Shown in pieces: positions 1-11,225 of a stretch of 64,000 nt of DNA. Below the pieces are notes generated by a model. That model saw only the letters and a program-made list of their open reading frames with translations, ran no database searches and was not told where the DNA came from. Within the stretch, counting starts at the first letter, position 1. Every line of letters starts with the position of its first letter. Source of the DNA: Lumbricus rubellus. Lineage: Eukaryota > Annelida > Clitellata > Crassiclitellata > Lumbricidae. Where the stretch lies: contig OX243817.1 of NCBI GenBank assembly GCA_945859605.1, positions 21,794,623-21,858,622 on the forward strand. The letters are read 5' to 3'. The translations under genes and the position numbers were made by a program.

Positions 1-167
1 TCCATTTGTCTCCTCTATGCCCTTGCAAGCAGTATCTCTGAGAGAATCCAATACTCTATAATAGGCTGTATTATGTTTTCTAATACGATAGCCTACTCTT
101 TCTGAACGTAAGATGAAGAAGATTTTTAAAATCCAAATAGCCTACTATAAGAAAAGTAGAGACTAAC

Positions 168-1052
168 CTGCGTAAGGCTGATTGATAGGAGGAATCTGGA
201 AATTATAACAAGTTTTCTTTAGGTTGGTAAGCAATCAGTTATAGCTCAATATGATGAAAAAAGAACTATCTCTTACAGCGCAAGAATTGTGTACAATCAG
301 ATGAAATGAAATCCATATTTATAAGCACAACTCGTCATGGATTGTTATACAGAACGATCGTTCATTGTGACCTGTAAAGAATGTGTTCAGATGAATTTAC
401 GACACAGCTGCTTACATGTAGTTACATGTAAATGTTAAATTTCCAAATGAGTTGGCCTAGGCTGAATCTTTGGCAATGTTTTGAGCAAGGGCCTCTTCAT
501 GTCGGCCTTCTAATTGAACCACAGTGAAATCGGTGTGCACTTAAGACATCAGTATGGAATTTTGAGCATAAAGTAGAAATTTTTACTTTTAACGATTGTG
601 TAGAGATCAGCCCCTGTAAAAAACAGACCTGGAATATTTCATAGGCCTATTTCAGAGAAATGTCGATTGCTAGGGTCCTTCATAAGGCCTGCAATGCCCT
701 GCATGTAGGCTACTGGGATAGAAACGGAGTTGTAATAAATAATTACCTGATAATGGACACACTGCAGAGAAGGTCCATAGCATGTTGGTTGATTGAAGAA
801 GAGTTCACATGTTTTGCTCGCATTGTTGTAGTTGAAGTGTTCGCAATACCAGTATCGTTGGCACTCGAGGGCACAGGTCATGGCGGAGTTCGAGTACAGG
901 GAATCCGAAGGTGCGTCAAAGCCACAGAGTCCTGATCCAGGAGGGGCTTCCAGTACATGGTACTCACGCACGTCCATAATCATGGCGTAGGACATGCTGA
1001 CGAGTCCAACAACAAAGTAGAAGGCCGTCCAAATCATTGTATGATCGACCAT
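168..1052 (-). CDS. Gene 0: PAN-domain secreted protein, 5' exons only (partial)
   Basis: Two exons are visible; the rest lies left of the window. Exon 1 (747-1052, 102 codons) encodes a hydrophobic leader (MVDHTMIWTAFYF...) followed by a PAN/apple-type domain with the family pattern CALECQRYWYCEHFNYN and a downstream CELFF. It ends in CAT-TAT-CAG before a gtaatt donor, phase 0, exactly as in the paralogues. The microexon (168-195, 28 nt) sits between an AG acceptor and gttagt, enters in phase 0 and leaves in phase 1, encoding IPPINQPYA plus one base; its NQPYA matches the DQPYV/NQPDM microexons of the other copies. The start at 1052 aligns with paralogue starts; an upstream in-frame ATG at 1088 is possible. 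The cysteine and FReD exons are expected beyond base 1. Role inferred: secreted lectin-like protein. Confidence 0.8.
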
Positions 1053-2646
1053 CGTAATTGGCAAAATCTTAAACAAAATTTCAATCAATCTTCTTAATAG
1101 TGAAATCTACAATATTTGATGTATATTTCTCTTGAAAATTAATTAATTAGCTAATAAATTTGAATTTAATTAATTAACGATTAATAGCCAGCAAAGATGG
1201 AATTTAGATTTAGATATTGAACTGACTTGTAAATTATAGACCATCAGAGTAGCCTATACCCATAGGGGAGCCTAAACCTTGCTTTGTCTAATGCAGCTCT
1301 ACCTTCCGAGTACCTTGAAAAATGAAATAAACGTTTTGCTATCCATCCAACAACCTCCGTGCACCACTACTGCCTCGGCTATCGATTCTATGCATGTGAA
1401 AAACGCTATTATGACTGTCGCTCGCTGTCTAACTGTGTGCGCTGTTTACAATGCCATCCATGCCACTGGATCTGTTTTTCTGGATACTGAGCTCATCAGG
1501 ATAATGCGTATAAGTGCAGGCGGAAGACGTGTACAATACAAAATTATAGGCCTGCACTTAAAACAGCACTCATGAAGCTTCAATAGCTTCATAGAAATAG
1601 GTCTCTAACCTCTTCGTGCTTTGCTGATAGGGTTTTATTGCATTAGGGCCTACAGCTAGCACGGGGCTTGGTACGGAACAACAGCCGCGAGATGGACATT
1701 TTAGGAAACCATAAAATTCTTTCAACTCAAATGTCGTAAATTCGTGGCTTGGCCTTGCGCTTCGCATTCGTGTGGCTCTTTAGTCGTTTAGAGCACACCA
1801 TTTAAGCCCATTATTAATCAGAGTTAAGTGAAACCAACTCTGAGATTATTATAATTATTATATGATCATTGATCAATGTTCATATTCATTGAGTGTCATG
1901 AAAATGCAATTATAGCCTATTGTAATTTCATTGCAGTAGCCCACTAGTGTGTTTCTATTAATTAGATCGGTAATTCATTAGCGGCAATTCATTAACGACC
2001 TAACCTTACATCTTCATAATTATAAATTATTTAAAACTTTTATTATAGGTCTAAACTATCCACCCAAAACAACTGTTTGAGGCGAAATGTTACATAACTA
2101 TTCATGTGATCCCTTGTTTTTCGCGGACAGTTAGCCTACTGTTAACAGTGTTAAGCGCGACCGACTTCCGTCTGAATTGGCAGCCGTCTTCTTCAGTTAG
2201 GCCTAATCTGCTATCGTTTCTGTTCAAAGTTTCTTTTTTAAACAGATAGACAGTTCCAGATTTCGTCCAGGCTAAAACTTGACAAATCGAAATGTTTTAA
2301 TTCAAAAACGTTAAGAGCAAGCAGGAACCAATCGAGCGTCCAATTCACTTATAGCCTAGGGCCAATAGCTACATAGGCCTACTATCATGCACACAATCTT
2401 GAATACAAACACGTCGTGTTAAACATTATTGCTACTGTTTTGAATAGTCGCTTGGGGGCTTATAGAAATAGTCGCTAAAGTGCGTGTTGACACTAGGATG
2501 TTCTGTTACAGATCCTCATTTCGTGCTCTTCTAATCAACAGTTCTTCTAGTTACAAATTTCTTTCTTGAGTATAAAAAACCTGTTGAATCGTTGATTTTT
2601 CTATAAATTGCACACATGCGTTGTTCATTTTAGGTGGAATTCTGGA
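1053..2646. other. Intergenic region upstream of gene 0, no gene seen
   Basis: AT-rich sequence with several TAGGCCTA-type octamers. No exon with family similarity or a convincing splice-bounded frame was found on either strand. A cysteine-rich plus-strand stretch near 1326-1490 was examined and rejected. The promoter of gene 0 should lie here but no clear TATA element was identified. Confidence 0.5.
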
Positions 2647-2701
2647 GTAAGTAAGTAAGTAAGTAAGAAAATAAGCGTGTAAGTAAGTAAGTAAGTAAGT
2701 A
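2647..2701. repeat. (TAAG)n microsatellite
   Basis: Imperfect tandem array of the tetramer TAAG, interrupted once near its middle by an A-rich variant. Confidence 0.9.
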
Positions 2702-2789
2702 TAGCCTATATTTAATGAGCCGCCTGAAAACGCACTGCGGGAGCAACAATCAGTTACGCAAAAACAGTGAGTACCGAATATCGAAGCAG

Positions 2790-3358
2790 GACGTTTTGGC
2801 GCCGCCGTTTTGGCGCCGGACGTTTTGGCGCCGCCGTTTTGGCGCGACCGTTTTGGCGCCGGACGTTTTGGCGCCGGAATTTTTTCACCCTCGTTCTAGA
2901 ATATAAAAATTATGATATTGTAGGTAATCGTAGGAGGTTCATTTACGCACATTTTGAGGTAAATTTTGTAATGATATTCCACGCCATTCAAAAGTTATGC
3001 CCGAAATAGCAAAGAATGTATGTATAAGACATGCGTCGTGAGGGTCGATTAGGGTCAGGTTAGGCGTCGTGAGGGTCGGTTAGGGTTAGGCATAGGATTA
3101 TTGTAGTCATTCAGTCCCGTATAGGGTACAGATTACGGTTAATTATTACACCACTTAATGAAACTTGAAAACTAAATATTACACTGCGTACTGATGTATT
3201 TGTAAACTGAACCGAAAATAAGCTGCTGAGATCAATTTTTATATGGGCGCCAAAACGGCGGCGCCAAAACGGTCGCGCCAAAACGGTGGCGCCAAAACGG
3301 TCGCGCCAAAACGGCGGCGCCAAAACGGTCGCGCCAAAACGGCGGCGCCAAAACGTCA
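2790..3358. mobile_element. Foldback-like element FB-1 with short-unit inverted arms
   Basis: The left arm (about 2791-2880) is a tandem array of roughly 14-16 bp units built on CGTTTTGGCGCC; the right arm (about 3245-3356) is the same unit inverted, GGCGCCAAAACG. The roughly 360-bp centre has no long open frame. It carries a segment (about 3030-3115) rich in GAGGGTCGGTTAGGGT that recurs in FB-3 and near 58000. Arms made of short tandem units are the defining feature of foldback elements (FB of Drosophila, TU of sea urchin). No clean target duplication is visible; a weak GTACCG match flanks it. Confidence 0.7.
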
Positions 3359-3669
3359 CGTACCGTGAAAATATATATTACATAGCCAAATAGTCAATAG
3401 GCCTAATAAAGTCAGGGTAAAAGGCAGTCACTTAGTGCTACATAAAGTAGGCTAAATGGCAGAATTAAAGCTATAGTCATTTATATATCATACGTGTAAT
3501 AAAACCTTTCCTGATTAATGTATCATCATGTGGAGAAGGACATTTAATTTGAACCAGTGGTCAACATAATTAATTAGAACTCATTTGTCGGCCTCTGTGT
3601 GCTGCCGCGAGACTGCCAGAGAAGACATTCTCCAGCCGACCCAGCATCAGTCGCAACAATGTATCTTTC

Positions 3670-3926
3670 CAGTGGCGTAGACAAAAGGTTAAAAAAAACT
3701 CATTGGCTTAGGAAAAAGTGTGTTTAAAAGGTTATTTATCTACTTAAATAAGAAAAACAAAACAATTATTTGTAGTAACAATTGTTTTCATTGTTTTATT
3801 CTATTTGTTACTTTAGTTCCTTTTTATTTAATGTAGACTAATACTGTTGGGTTGGTGTCAGGAAGGGCATCCGGCCAGGTCATAAAAAACAAACCCTTCC
3901 ATCATAAATTAGTGGCTACGCCACTG
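3670..3926. mobile_element. hAT-type MITE (257 bp)
   Basis: The ends are inverted repeats CAGTGGCGTAG and CTACGCCACTG, flanked by a perfect 8-bp duplication TATCTTTC (3662-3669 and 3927-3934). There is no coding capacity. An 8-bp duplication with CAGTGG termini is typical of hAT elements. Inside, near 3845-3880, is a GGAAGGGCATCCGGCC segment that looks like an unrelated nested repeat. Confidence 0.85.
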
Positions 3927-4229
3927 TATCTTTCTGGCGTTGTTTTTATCAGTCGCATTATTTTGGCAGTTTCAATAACAGCTAGAATGCCAACAGTATA
4001 GTAGGAATTATTTTCCTTCACTCATTTCTTAAGAAAAGCGGGCTTGTGCAATAACCTAAAATAAAATTAGACCGATAAGGAAATTCGATAAATGTTTCTC
4101 ACTTTAACAAAGCGCTACATTGCATGCGTGCAAACAGCATTCTGGCATCACGCTGGCAGCGTAGCGTGGAACATTAGGCCTATGTGCGTACTTTCTGATA
4201 ATATAGAAAATCCTTTTAAAAACTAAAAC

Positions 4230-4410
4230 TGCCAAAGCTGTTTAAAAGAATTTTTTTGAACTGCACAACTCCTTCTTTCTTTTTCCATCATCCATGGTAA
4301 ATTACTTCCAATCGGAGAACAACGACCTTTTTGGCTAGTTTTTGCTGTACATAAGTGCTTCTACAACTGCACATTTTGTGTAGGCTACAACTGCACGTTA
4401 AGAAAAGCCC
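4230..4410. repeat. Dispersed repeat with AACTGCAC sub-units, copy 1
   Basis: Closely similar to 28550-28755, sharing the CTGCACAA...CCTTCTTT start, a CCATGGTAA block, the ACTTCCAATCGGAG block and repeated AACTGCAC units ending near AACTGCACGTTAA. The two copies differ by small TA-linked insertions: GGCTA is present here near 4380 and absent in the other copy. Class unknown. Confidence 0.65.
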
Positions 4411-4466
4411 TGAAAACTGCCGCACTATTATATATGCGAAACGACCGTACAGAAAGAATCGCAGCT

Positions 4467-7400
4467 TCATTTTCTCTTAATCATCATTCGTGCTGCACGA
4501 AGTCCGCCGTTTGTCACCCAGCCACCGCTGTAAGCCCATATAAACCCTCCGTCAGTGTATGTGCAGGTGAGACAGCATTGGTAACAATCATTGAGCCACC
4601 ATCCTCCTCTGTACACCTGGGCGCAATTACCTGACCTTGTGTCGTGATCGGCATCATAAGTTGAGAATCTCAATCCATTGGTATGGAATGCGGTTGGCAG
4701 TGAAGTGTTCGTCAGGCAATCTCCTGCATTTCCATTGTATCCTGAGACATGAAGGGCGTATCCATTGCTTTCCGAATCAACAGAGAAGGTGGCATATTCG
4801 GCGTAGAACCAATTACCGCTCGTATCTGGTTGTACCTGAAAGAAATAAGTAGCCTATAGCCTAAAACCTTACATGTGCCTTAACGGCACCGACGTGAAGG
4901 AAAAAACACGAAACGAGAAGCGAAATAGATACCGATCAACTCCATGCAATCGACTGCATTGCACCTGCAAGACTGTGGCGGCGCCACCCAAAGTTGTAAA
5001 AACGTTTTTAGTTTTTATTCTTTCCCACAAAAAGTGTTTTTCCCCAATAGACGTGATCATGGTGTCGTTTACCGTCGCGTCCCCAACCAGGCATCTATCC
5101 ATCCGTCCCGGGACCAAAACGTGGCCATATTATTAGGCTACTTGTACAGTTATATGTATTCCACACTATTATCACAATATTATCTATGTTGTTTATTAAA
5201 TCAAGACGGGGTTATTGTCCGGGGTTATTGTAGTGATAGGCTAATTGTCCGGATGGTTTTTTGTTAGTGGGTTATTGTTTTATAACCGCCTTTAAGGAAA
5301 CGACACAAATTAATAAAATTTACTTCGTCCAACTTAAACATTATTAGGCATACAATATTTAAAATTATATTTTTCAGCTCTGAACCTTAATCGTTAAATT
5401 CCACAAATCTAAAACTAAGCGAAGTGAATCATATTATTCACGAACGCCTGCCTCATCGCTTCTGAGTACAGTGATGTTGGTAATGGACAATAAAGCAACT
5501 ATCATTCTTCTACGGAAATACTGTGATTATTAGGTAAATTAAATAACTGAATTATAGAGGTATAATTTATAAATGCCTCTATGCGAAGAGAATAGACAGC
5601 GTTCGTAGTCAGAAGATGGATCTGTTCATTTCCGAGCCAAAATTCGCCTCCTTCAGAATCTCCAAATATCCTATATTCAATCCAGTTTCGGTAGAAGTCC
5701 ACAGAATTGTCAAAACGTTTCAATACGGTTATCCAGTCGTTTACAACCGGGAGAGGAACTCATGTTCAAGAAAAGGACGCCAAAGATTATGTGGCAATCC
5801 CATCCTACGTCGTGGAGTCAGATTCAAGAGAAACGGTCAGAGGAGAGAAATTCTCCGAATTCGACCTCACCCTTATAACCACCTCCACTGAAATGTTATG
5901 GTCTTAGAAGGTCACATGCATAGACCCCAATAGGGGGAGCGAAAAAAATAGTTTCTATGATTTGGAAAATAAGCCAGTGTAAGAATTATGGAAAAATAAC
6001 TGGAGGTTGGACCACTATACACTTGAAATCGGGGTGTGAAAAACAGACTTCAACATGGGGCTCTAAGAAAGACTGGCGGGTTGAAACCACCCCAAGCCCC
6101 CCCCCACCCCGGCAATTCTCACCCTGAAATAAGCTCACATTTTTCGAATATCTTCATTCTCGCAGTAATTGTGATTTTAAGACTAAAACTGAAACTATCA
6201 AAAACTTTGAGCAAAATATATTTTGTTATGGGCATTATCACTTACCAGCGATCGGCAAACCAGTAAGAGGATCCAGTTTCTAAAAGTAAAACATTAATAA
6301 AAGAGACGGAAGATCTCATTCCACAATTATTTCAGACCAATGTCTTATAATAATATAAATAATAATATTATGTCAAGACTTGTTCTTTTAAGCGCAATTA
6401 GACCCACTTCTGCAGATCACTCAACATTATTTAAAACTTTTTTACAAAGAGCTGTAGCCTATTGGTCCCTTAGTCACTATCTTCAGACATAAGAAACATG
6501 GATACCTAAATTTCTGACATGGGCGCCCGTAAAAAATAGGTTTCAATTTTCCAGGGGGGCAAGTGCCCCCTCTTGCCCCTATGTGCGGACATAGGGGCAA
6601 GAGGGGGCACTTGCCCCCCCCTTGGAAAATTGAAACCTATTTTTCTCACTACTACTTTTGGAGTCTATAACAAATTTCTTCGCATTAGAGAATTTAAAAA
6701 AACTACTTTTAACTAATACTTTTCGATTTTTTAAACAAATTTCCTTGCGAAAAGAAACATTTCATATTAGAAATTTTAAAAACTGAAAATGAGAAATTTA
6801 CACAAAGAAACCTCTGTGAAAATACCTATGCATGTTCTTAACTCCCTGCTTTACATTTTTTGACCTTCTGCAAAAATGTTTTTGACGTTGTCCATCGTGT
6901 TCTGCCCCCTAATGGAAATATTTCTGCGGGCGCCCATGATTTCTGACGTCGCTAAGTAGTGCTACGTGGCTTCTAAGTGCCTGTACTCTTTGCAACCAGC
7001 TCTCGCCTCATCTGGGCAGAAAGGCAAAGAACGTTGACGGTTATGATGCCACTAAGAGATTAGATTCAATGGAGCGAATGTGATTCTATAAGAACTGGAG
7101 TTTGACTGCCTTAAATTTGCTGGTACTCAGTTCTTGGTTTTGACTCAGCACTTGTTTATTTCTACTGAAGTGAAGCTAAGTGATCTGTGATCTGTGTGGA
7201 GTTGCATAAGCATCGAGCAGTCGTTAGAATAGATTTAAAGTTCGCAATCAAGACTGAAGGTGCTGCTAATGGACTCCATTGAGAATCGTCGTAGCCTACT
7301 TAACTTCCGGCTATTTTTTTATAATCGAAGGTATAAATGGTGGTCAAAATGTCATTTTTGTTCACGAACACACGACCATAGACGTAGTAGTGTAGTAGCT

Positions 7401-8511
7401 GTCCCGGAAGACACTCGGCTTCATATCCGTAGCTGTGGCCGCCTAGCAGTCCAGACCTCGATCCGGGTGCATGTACCGGAGTAGCGCGTTTTTCGTTCCC
7501 GTATTCATGACATCGATAAGCGTAGGGTGCGTCTGATTGAAGAGTGGCAGCTGTTTGACCAGGTGATCATCGATCGGACCTTCAAACAGTAGCCTCTACG
7601 TCTATGGTCGTGTGTTCGTGAACAAAAATGACATTTTGACCATCATATTTAGCTGAATTTTACTTCTTTTCAGCTTTTCCATGTTGGAAAGTTGCATTTT
7701 TCGGTGCTGCATCTCAAACTCTCATAAATTTGACAAACTCACGAATATTTCTAATCGGCTTTAGGATCTCGTGTAACTATGGCCACTGTTGTTGTGTGTA
7801 AAATTTCAGGCAAATCCTAAATATTTTGACGCAGTTATGACACTTTATTGTGGTTCCACTTTAACGCGGACACAGTGTATGTGCACTTGTAATAGCGCCC
7901 CTTTAAGCTCTCTACTAAGAGGCGCTCCCGAATGCAGAGCGGACACTGCATCGGAGTTTCACGCCGAAGCGCTGAGCAATTGTGAGTGAAGGACTTGCCC
8001 ACAGTCCTTACGCGGCGAGGTGGATTCGAACCTCGAACCTTCCGGCTCCAAGGCAACGACGCCACCACTACACCAACGCCCCCCTCGTGATGTAATGTTA
8101 CGAAATACTCAGTCTAAAGCGTTAGAAAACCTCTTAGCAATCAATTAAACAGCGAATTGCACTTTCTAGAACCGAGACTATCTAAAACGGTGAACTTACC
8201 ATCATGAATTTACAGTCGCTGTCGTATTGTGTTTTCAACGGTGCGAAACTGTAGAAGTAACACAATCGGCTTGCAGTGTAGTAGCTGAATAGATTGCACT
8301 CAGGTGATAAGTTGCATTCTGCGGCACACTTCAGCTGTAACTCTGCATCAAAACTTTGTATTGCGTCTTCTGGAGCTGGACAACAATCGGCAACCCTAAA
8401 ATAATGACTTTGGCCAAACTGCATTTCACATCGGAAAACAGTTGGCTGCATGATTACCACGTAAACAACCAATCTGACCGAAAAGGTGTGAAGAAATAAT
8501 TTAAGATGCAT
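4467..8511 (-). CDS. Gene X: divergent PAN-FReD secreted protein
   Basis: Four exons give about 298 residues. Exon 1 (8200-8511): leader starting MHLKLFLHTFSV, then a PAN-like domain (CAAECNLSPECNLFSYYTASRLC), strong gtaagt donor, phase 0. Microexon (6246-6279, 34 nt, KLDPLTGLPIA, phase 0 to 1, gtaagtg donor). FReD exon a (5577-5758) with NDWITVLKRFDNSVDFYRNW and EFWLGNEQIHLLTT. FReD exon b (4467-4835, 123 codons with stop) with WFYAEY, NGLRFSTYDADHD (calcium-site-like) and GGWWLNDCYQCCLTC. Lengths close the frame at every junction. There is no fibronectin-II-like exon, and the FReD is interrupted by an intron the other copies lack. Oddity: protein similarity puts the exon a donor at GAG|GCATTT, a GC rather than GT site, so this is either a GC-AG intron or a damaged gene. 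Likely a secreted lectin-like protein. Confidence 0.72.
5205..5280. repeat. Short array of GGTTATTGTCCG-like units
   Basis: Three to four degenerate units of about 12-25 bp based on GGGTTATTGTCCGG within the intron between the two FReD exons of gene X. It resembles one arm of the foldback-like elements in this window; no inverted partner was found nearby. Confidence 0.4.
6518..6938. mobile_element. hAT-type MITE with large internal hairpin (421 bp)
   Basis: Terminal inverted repeats CATGGGCGCCCG and CGGGCGCCCATG are flanked by a perfect 8-bp duplication ATTTCTGA (6510-6517 and 6939-6946). Near the left end (about 6533-6650) two arms of over 50 bp form a nearly perfect palindrome around a few-base centre. 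It lies in intron 1 of gene X. The same family recurs at 61990-62227. Confidence 0.88.
7880..8086 (-). mobile_element. tRNA-derived SINE, family 1 (reverse copy)
   Basis: Reverse orientation of the element at 9088-9300. Read on the minus strand it has a tRNA-like head (GGTGTAGTGGTGGCGTCG, then a B-box-like GGTTCGAATCC) and a tail with GAGCGCCTCTTAGTAG and GGGGCGCTATTACAAGTGCAC, resembling an L2/CR1-type LINE 3' end. It lies just downstream of exon 1 of gene X. Confidence 0.75.
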
Positions 8512-9087
8512 ATTTCTGTCTGATGATCTGCTAGGTTGGATGTCTCTTCCCAAAGCGCTGAGAGTTGAACTGGCCGTAAAAGTAGAAGACAACATCAGAC
8601 TGAACAATGGCAGGCTGCTATAAGCTCAGCGAGCATTGATTTCAGAGCTAAACAGTCAACGGGTATAGGCCTAACTGTTCTAGGCCGACGCTTTTTAGCT
8701 GCAGTATCGAAATTGCAGTTACGATTCATCGATTCATGTCGTAGCACAGCTGAATATTTCAGCATATCATCTGCTTTACGGTTCTTCACTTCAAAGGCAG
8801 CAATAAAGGCAACAAGTTAGAGCCAAGAGTTCATAGAATTATTGTTCATTCCTAAAGTGAATTAAAATGTATTGAGACTGCAACCATGATAACCATTCTA
8901 ATGATCATCATCATCAGAAAACCTGATTTTAGGTATTTATAATTCTGATTCGACTTTGATTTTATCTAGTTTACATGTACATGTATATGCCACTGAGGAT
9001 GATAAATTGTCATAATTATTTCGAGCACACAAGGACTAGATGTAAGACAGAAATTCTGTCATGTCATCCTTTGTTAAGTCTTTGATG
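8512..9087. other. 5' flank of gene X, no gene seen
   Basis: Non-repetitive sequence upstream of the proposed start of gene X. The exon 1 frame stays open upstream to 8607, so an earlier start is possible, but the leader beginning at 8511 is the better hydrophobic signal. No convincing TATA or other promoter motif was identified. Confidence 0.4.
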
Positions 9088-9300
9088 TGGGGCGCGGTGG
9101 TGCAGTGGTGGCGTCGTTGCCTTGGAGCCGGAAGGTTCGAGGTTCGAATCCACCTCGCCGCGTAAGGACCTTGGGCAAGTCCTTCACTCACAATTGCTTA
9201 GCGCTTCGGCGTGTAACTCCGATGCAGCGTCCGCTCTGCATTCGGAAGCGCCTCTGAGTAGAGAGAGCTTGAAGGGGCGCTATAACAAGTGCACACACAA
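9088..9300 (+). mobile_element. tRNA-derived SINE, family 1
   Basis: It starts GGGGCGCGGTGGTGCAGTGG, contains the perfect pol III B-box-like GGTTCGAATCC, then a body with GGCAAGTCCTTCACTCAC and a LINE-like tail GCGCCTCTGAGTAG...GGGGCGCTATAACAAGTGCAC. It is inverted relative to 7880-8086, so two copies face each other around exon 1 of gene X. A TRNAscan-type search should reject it as a true tRNA because of the long 3' body. Confidence 0.8.
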
Positions 9301-10019
9301 ACAAGTCTTAATTGTTCGGAAGCAGGTTTATTAATTGAAGCGACCTTGTTTTATTTATGTTCAATTAATTTTGTTGAACAAGTGTGACTTTAAAAGTTAG
9401 GTCTACACCAGGTCCTCTTGAAGAATTCTCTCCCTGTTTCATCTGATCCGTCCAATTCCAATTCCCGACCAGTCACACTATCAGCGTTATGCGAGTGTTT
9501 TAAACCCAGGTTTGTTCGAATTCGAAGGGTGTTAGTATAACCTCTTTTTTCGTAAAAGGTGCCGTAATGTTTAAAATTTGACCAGAGGCTCCGATAAACG
9601 ACCCTCCAGGCAATGGCGATCTGACGATTATCTAACACAACATGCTGTGATGATGATTAAATTTTATCGAATAAGCAAACATGACTTAAGTCTATAGCCT
9701 AAGTCTATTTTTTTTAATTTGCTAGTATTGCGGCGTCTGTATTGAGACGAAGACTTTATGCGAAGCAAGAAGACTGTGTAATAAATATTTAAAAGCAGCT
9801 TATAACTAATGATTCTGGTTTATCTGTGCATTTGCGTTCATATTATTTTGGAATTATACTTTCCTAAAAAGGAACCTTTATCCGTCTCAGTAATGTTACT
9901 GCAGCTACCGTTCTAACACACGGAAGAGTAATAAGCTACGTGCCGTGGAGCAGGGCGATTCCAGGTTCGAATCCGCTTCATGCCGACGCGTAGGACCTTG
10001 AGAATGTATTTCATGGACG

Positions 10020-10115
10020 TTGTGGGGCGCGGTGGTGCAGTGGGTATGTTCGTTGCTTTGCAGCCGGAGGGTTGCAGGCTCGAATCCACCTCAAACCGCC
10101 GTGTAGGGCCCTCGA
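10020..10115 (+). mobile_element. SINE family 1, 5' fragment
   Basis: GGGGCGCGGTGGTGCAGTGG followed by GCAGCCGGAGGGTTGCAGG and a CTCGAATCCACCTC B-box-like block, matching the head of the element at 9088. The body is cut short where FB-2 begins. A second degenerate GGTTCGAATCC-bearing piece precedes it at about 9940-9980. Confidence 0.65.
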
Positions 10116-10132
10116 TTGGTATTGGGATTGGT

Positions 10133-10945
10133 GGGGAACGGACATTAGCCCCCCTGGGCATTAGCCCCCCTCGGACATTAGCCCCCCGGACATTAGCCCC
10201 CGGACATTAGCCCCCCCCCCTCAGGTAGGACATTAGCCCCCCAGTCATACATTGCACATTAGTTTAACATTGTGAGAATATGTTAAATGGAGGTTTAATA
10301 TGCATAATATGAAACATTTAAAGGCATTAATTGTAGAACAACTCATTGTGTAAAGTTTCTCATAAATGTAAAAAATTCTAAAGTTTGTGAATTTCATATG
10401 AAGTTTAAAGATGATATATTATTTCTAAAAACTTGTCGTCGACTACGCTTTTCGTAAGTCCAAAGTATATGTACAAAGACAGCGTTCAGAGTTTACCATA
10501 GCTGTAAGAGATGACTCTAGGTCTGTAAAGGATGATTGGATCATTTCTAATCAAAGTTTAAATGGAAACGACGCTAATAAGTCTATGAAGCTGAGACGTA
10601 GCCTAACTAACGTTAACAAACCTTTGTTGCAGGACACTAAACAAATAGACTGTATAGGCCCTACATACGATTCCCAGTCGTTCATTTCGAATACAAGTCT
10701 ATATGCCTACTGACACAATTAGAACCTAAATGACACTAAGAAGTTTCGTATAAGCATGCGAATCCCATTGACAATTTATCAGTTACGGCACTATTCGATG
10801 ATTTGCACAAGAAGGGGGGCTAATGTCCGGGGGGGCTAATGTCCTAGCAAAAATGAGGGGGGGGGGGCTAATGTCCGGAGGGCTAATGTCCGGGGGGACT
10901 ATGGCCGGGGGGGCTAATGTCCAGGGGGGCTAATGTCCTACACTC
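10133..10945. mobile_element. Foldback-like element FB-2 (813 bp) with 9-bp duplication
   Basis: The left arm (about 10139-10243) is a tandem array of roughly 14-22 bp units GGACATTAGCCCCCC; the right arm (about 10815-10940) is the same unit inverted, GGGGGGCTAATGTCC. It is flanked by a perfect 9-bp repeat GGGATTGGT (10124-10132 and 10946-10954). The centre (10245-10810) is AT-rich and without a gene. A 9-bp duplication with long inverted ends suggests a Mutator-like (MULE) or foldback mechanism; this is inference. Confidence 0.75.
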
Positions 10946-11225
10946 GGGATTGGTACTGTCTGAGTAGTCTACCAGTAATGGATGAGCTAACCAGACACGG
11001 AAACACATTTTCACTGTTCATCCTAAATGCTATTCAGATAAGTATCCAACGTCAACAAACGTCAACAGAGTTTGTTATTTTACCATTAATTCAACGTCAG
11101 CACAAAAACATAGCGCATGACAAATGAGGCCGCTATGTCACTGTGCAATTATAGCCTCAAACACATAATATGATGAATATGAATGCATCAAACTTTACTT
11201 ACTTCCCTAGAGTTTGTTATTTTAC

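Noticed and set aside
1326..1490. Plus-strand cysteine-rich stretch (HHYCLGYRFYACEKRYYDC...) of about 54 codons
   Set aside because: Ten cysteines are striking, but there is no in-frame ATG, no AG acceptor between the upstream stop and the cysteine region, no paralogue in the window and no recognised family.
2715..3359. Frames of repeated FWRR(R)FGA around FB-1
   Set aside because: Arise from the GGCGCCAAAACG arm units, not from a protein-coding gene.
9088..10115. tRNA genes suggested by GGTTCGAATCC boxes
   Set aside because: A-box and stem pairing are poor and each continues into a LINE-like tail, so they are tRNA-derived SINEs.
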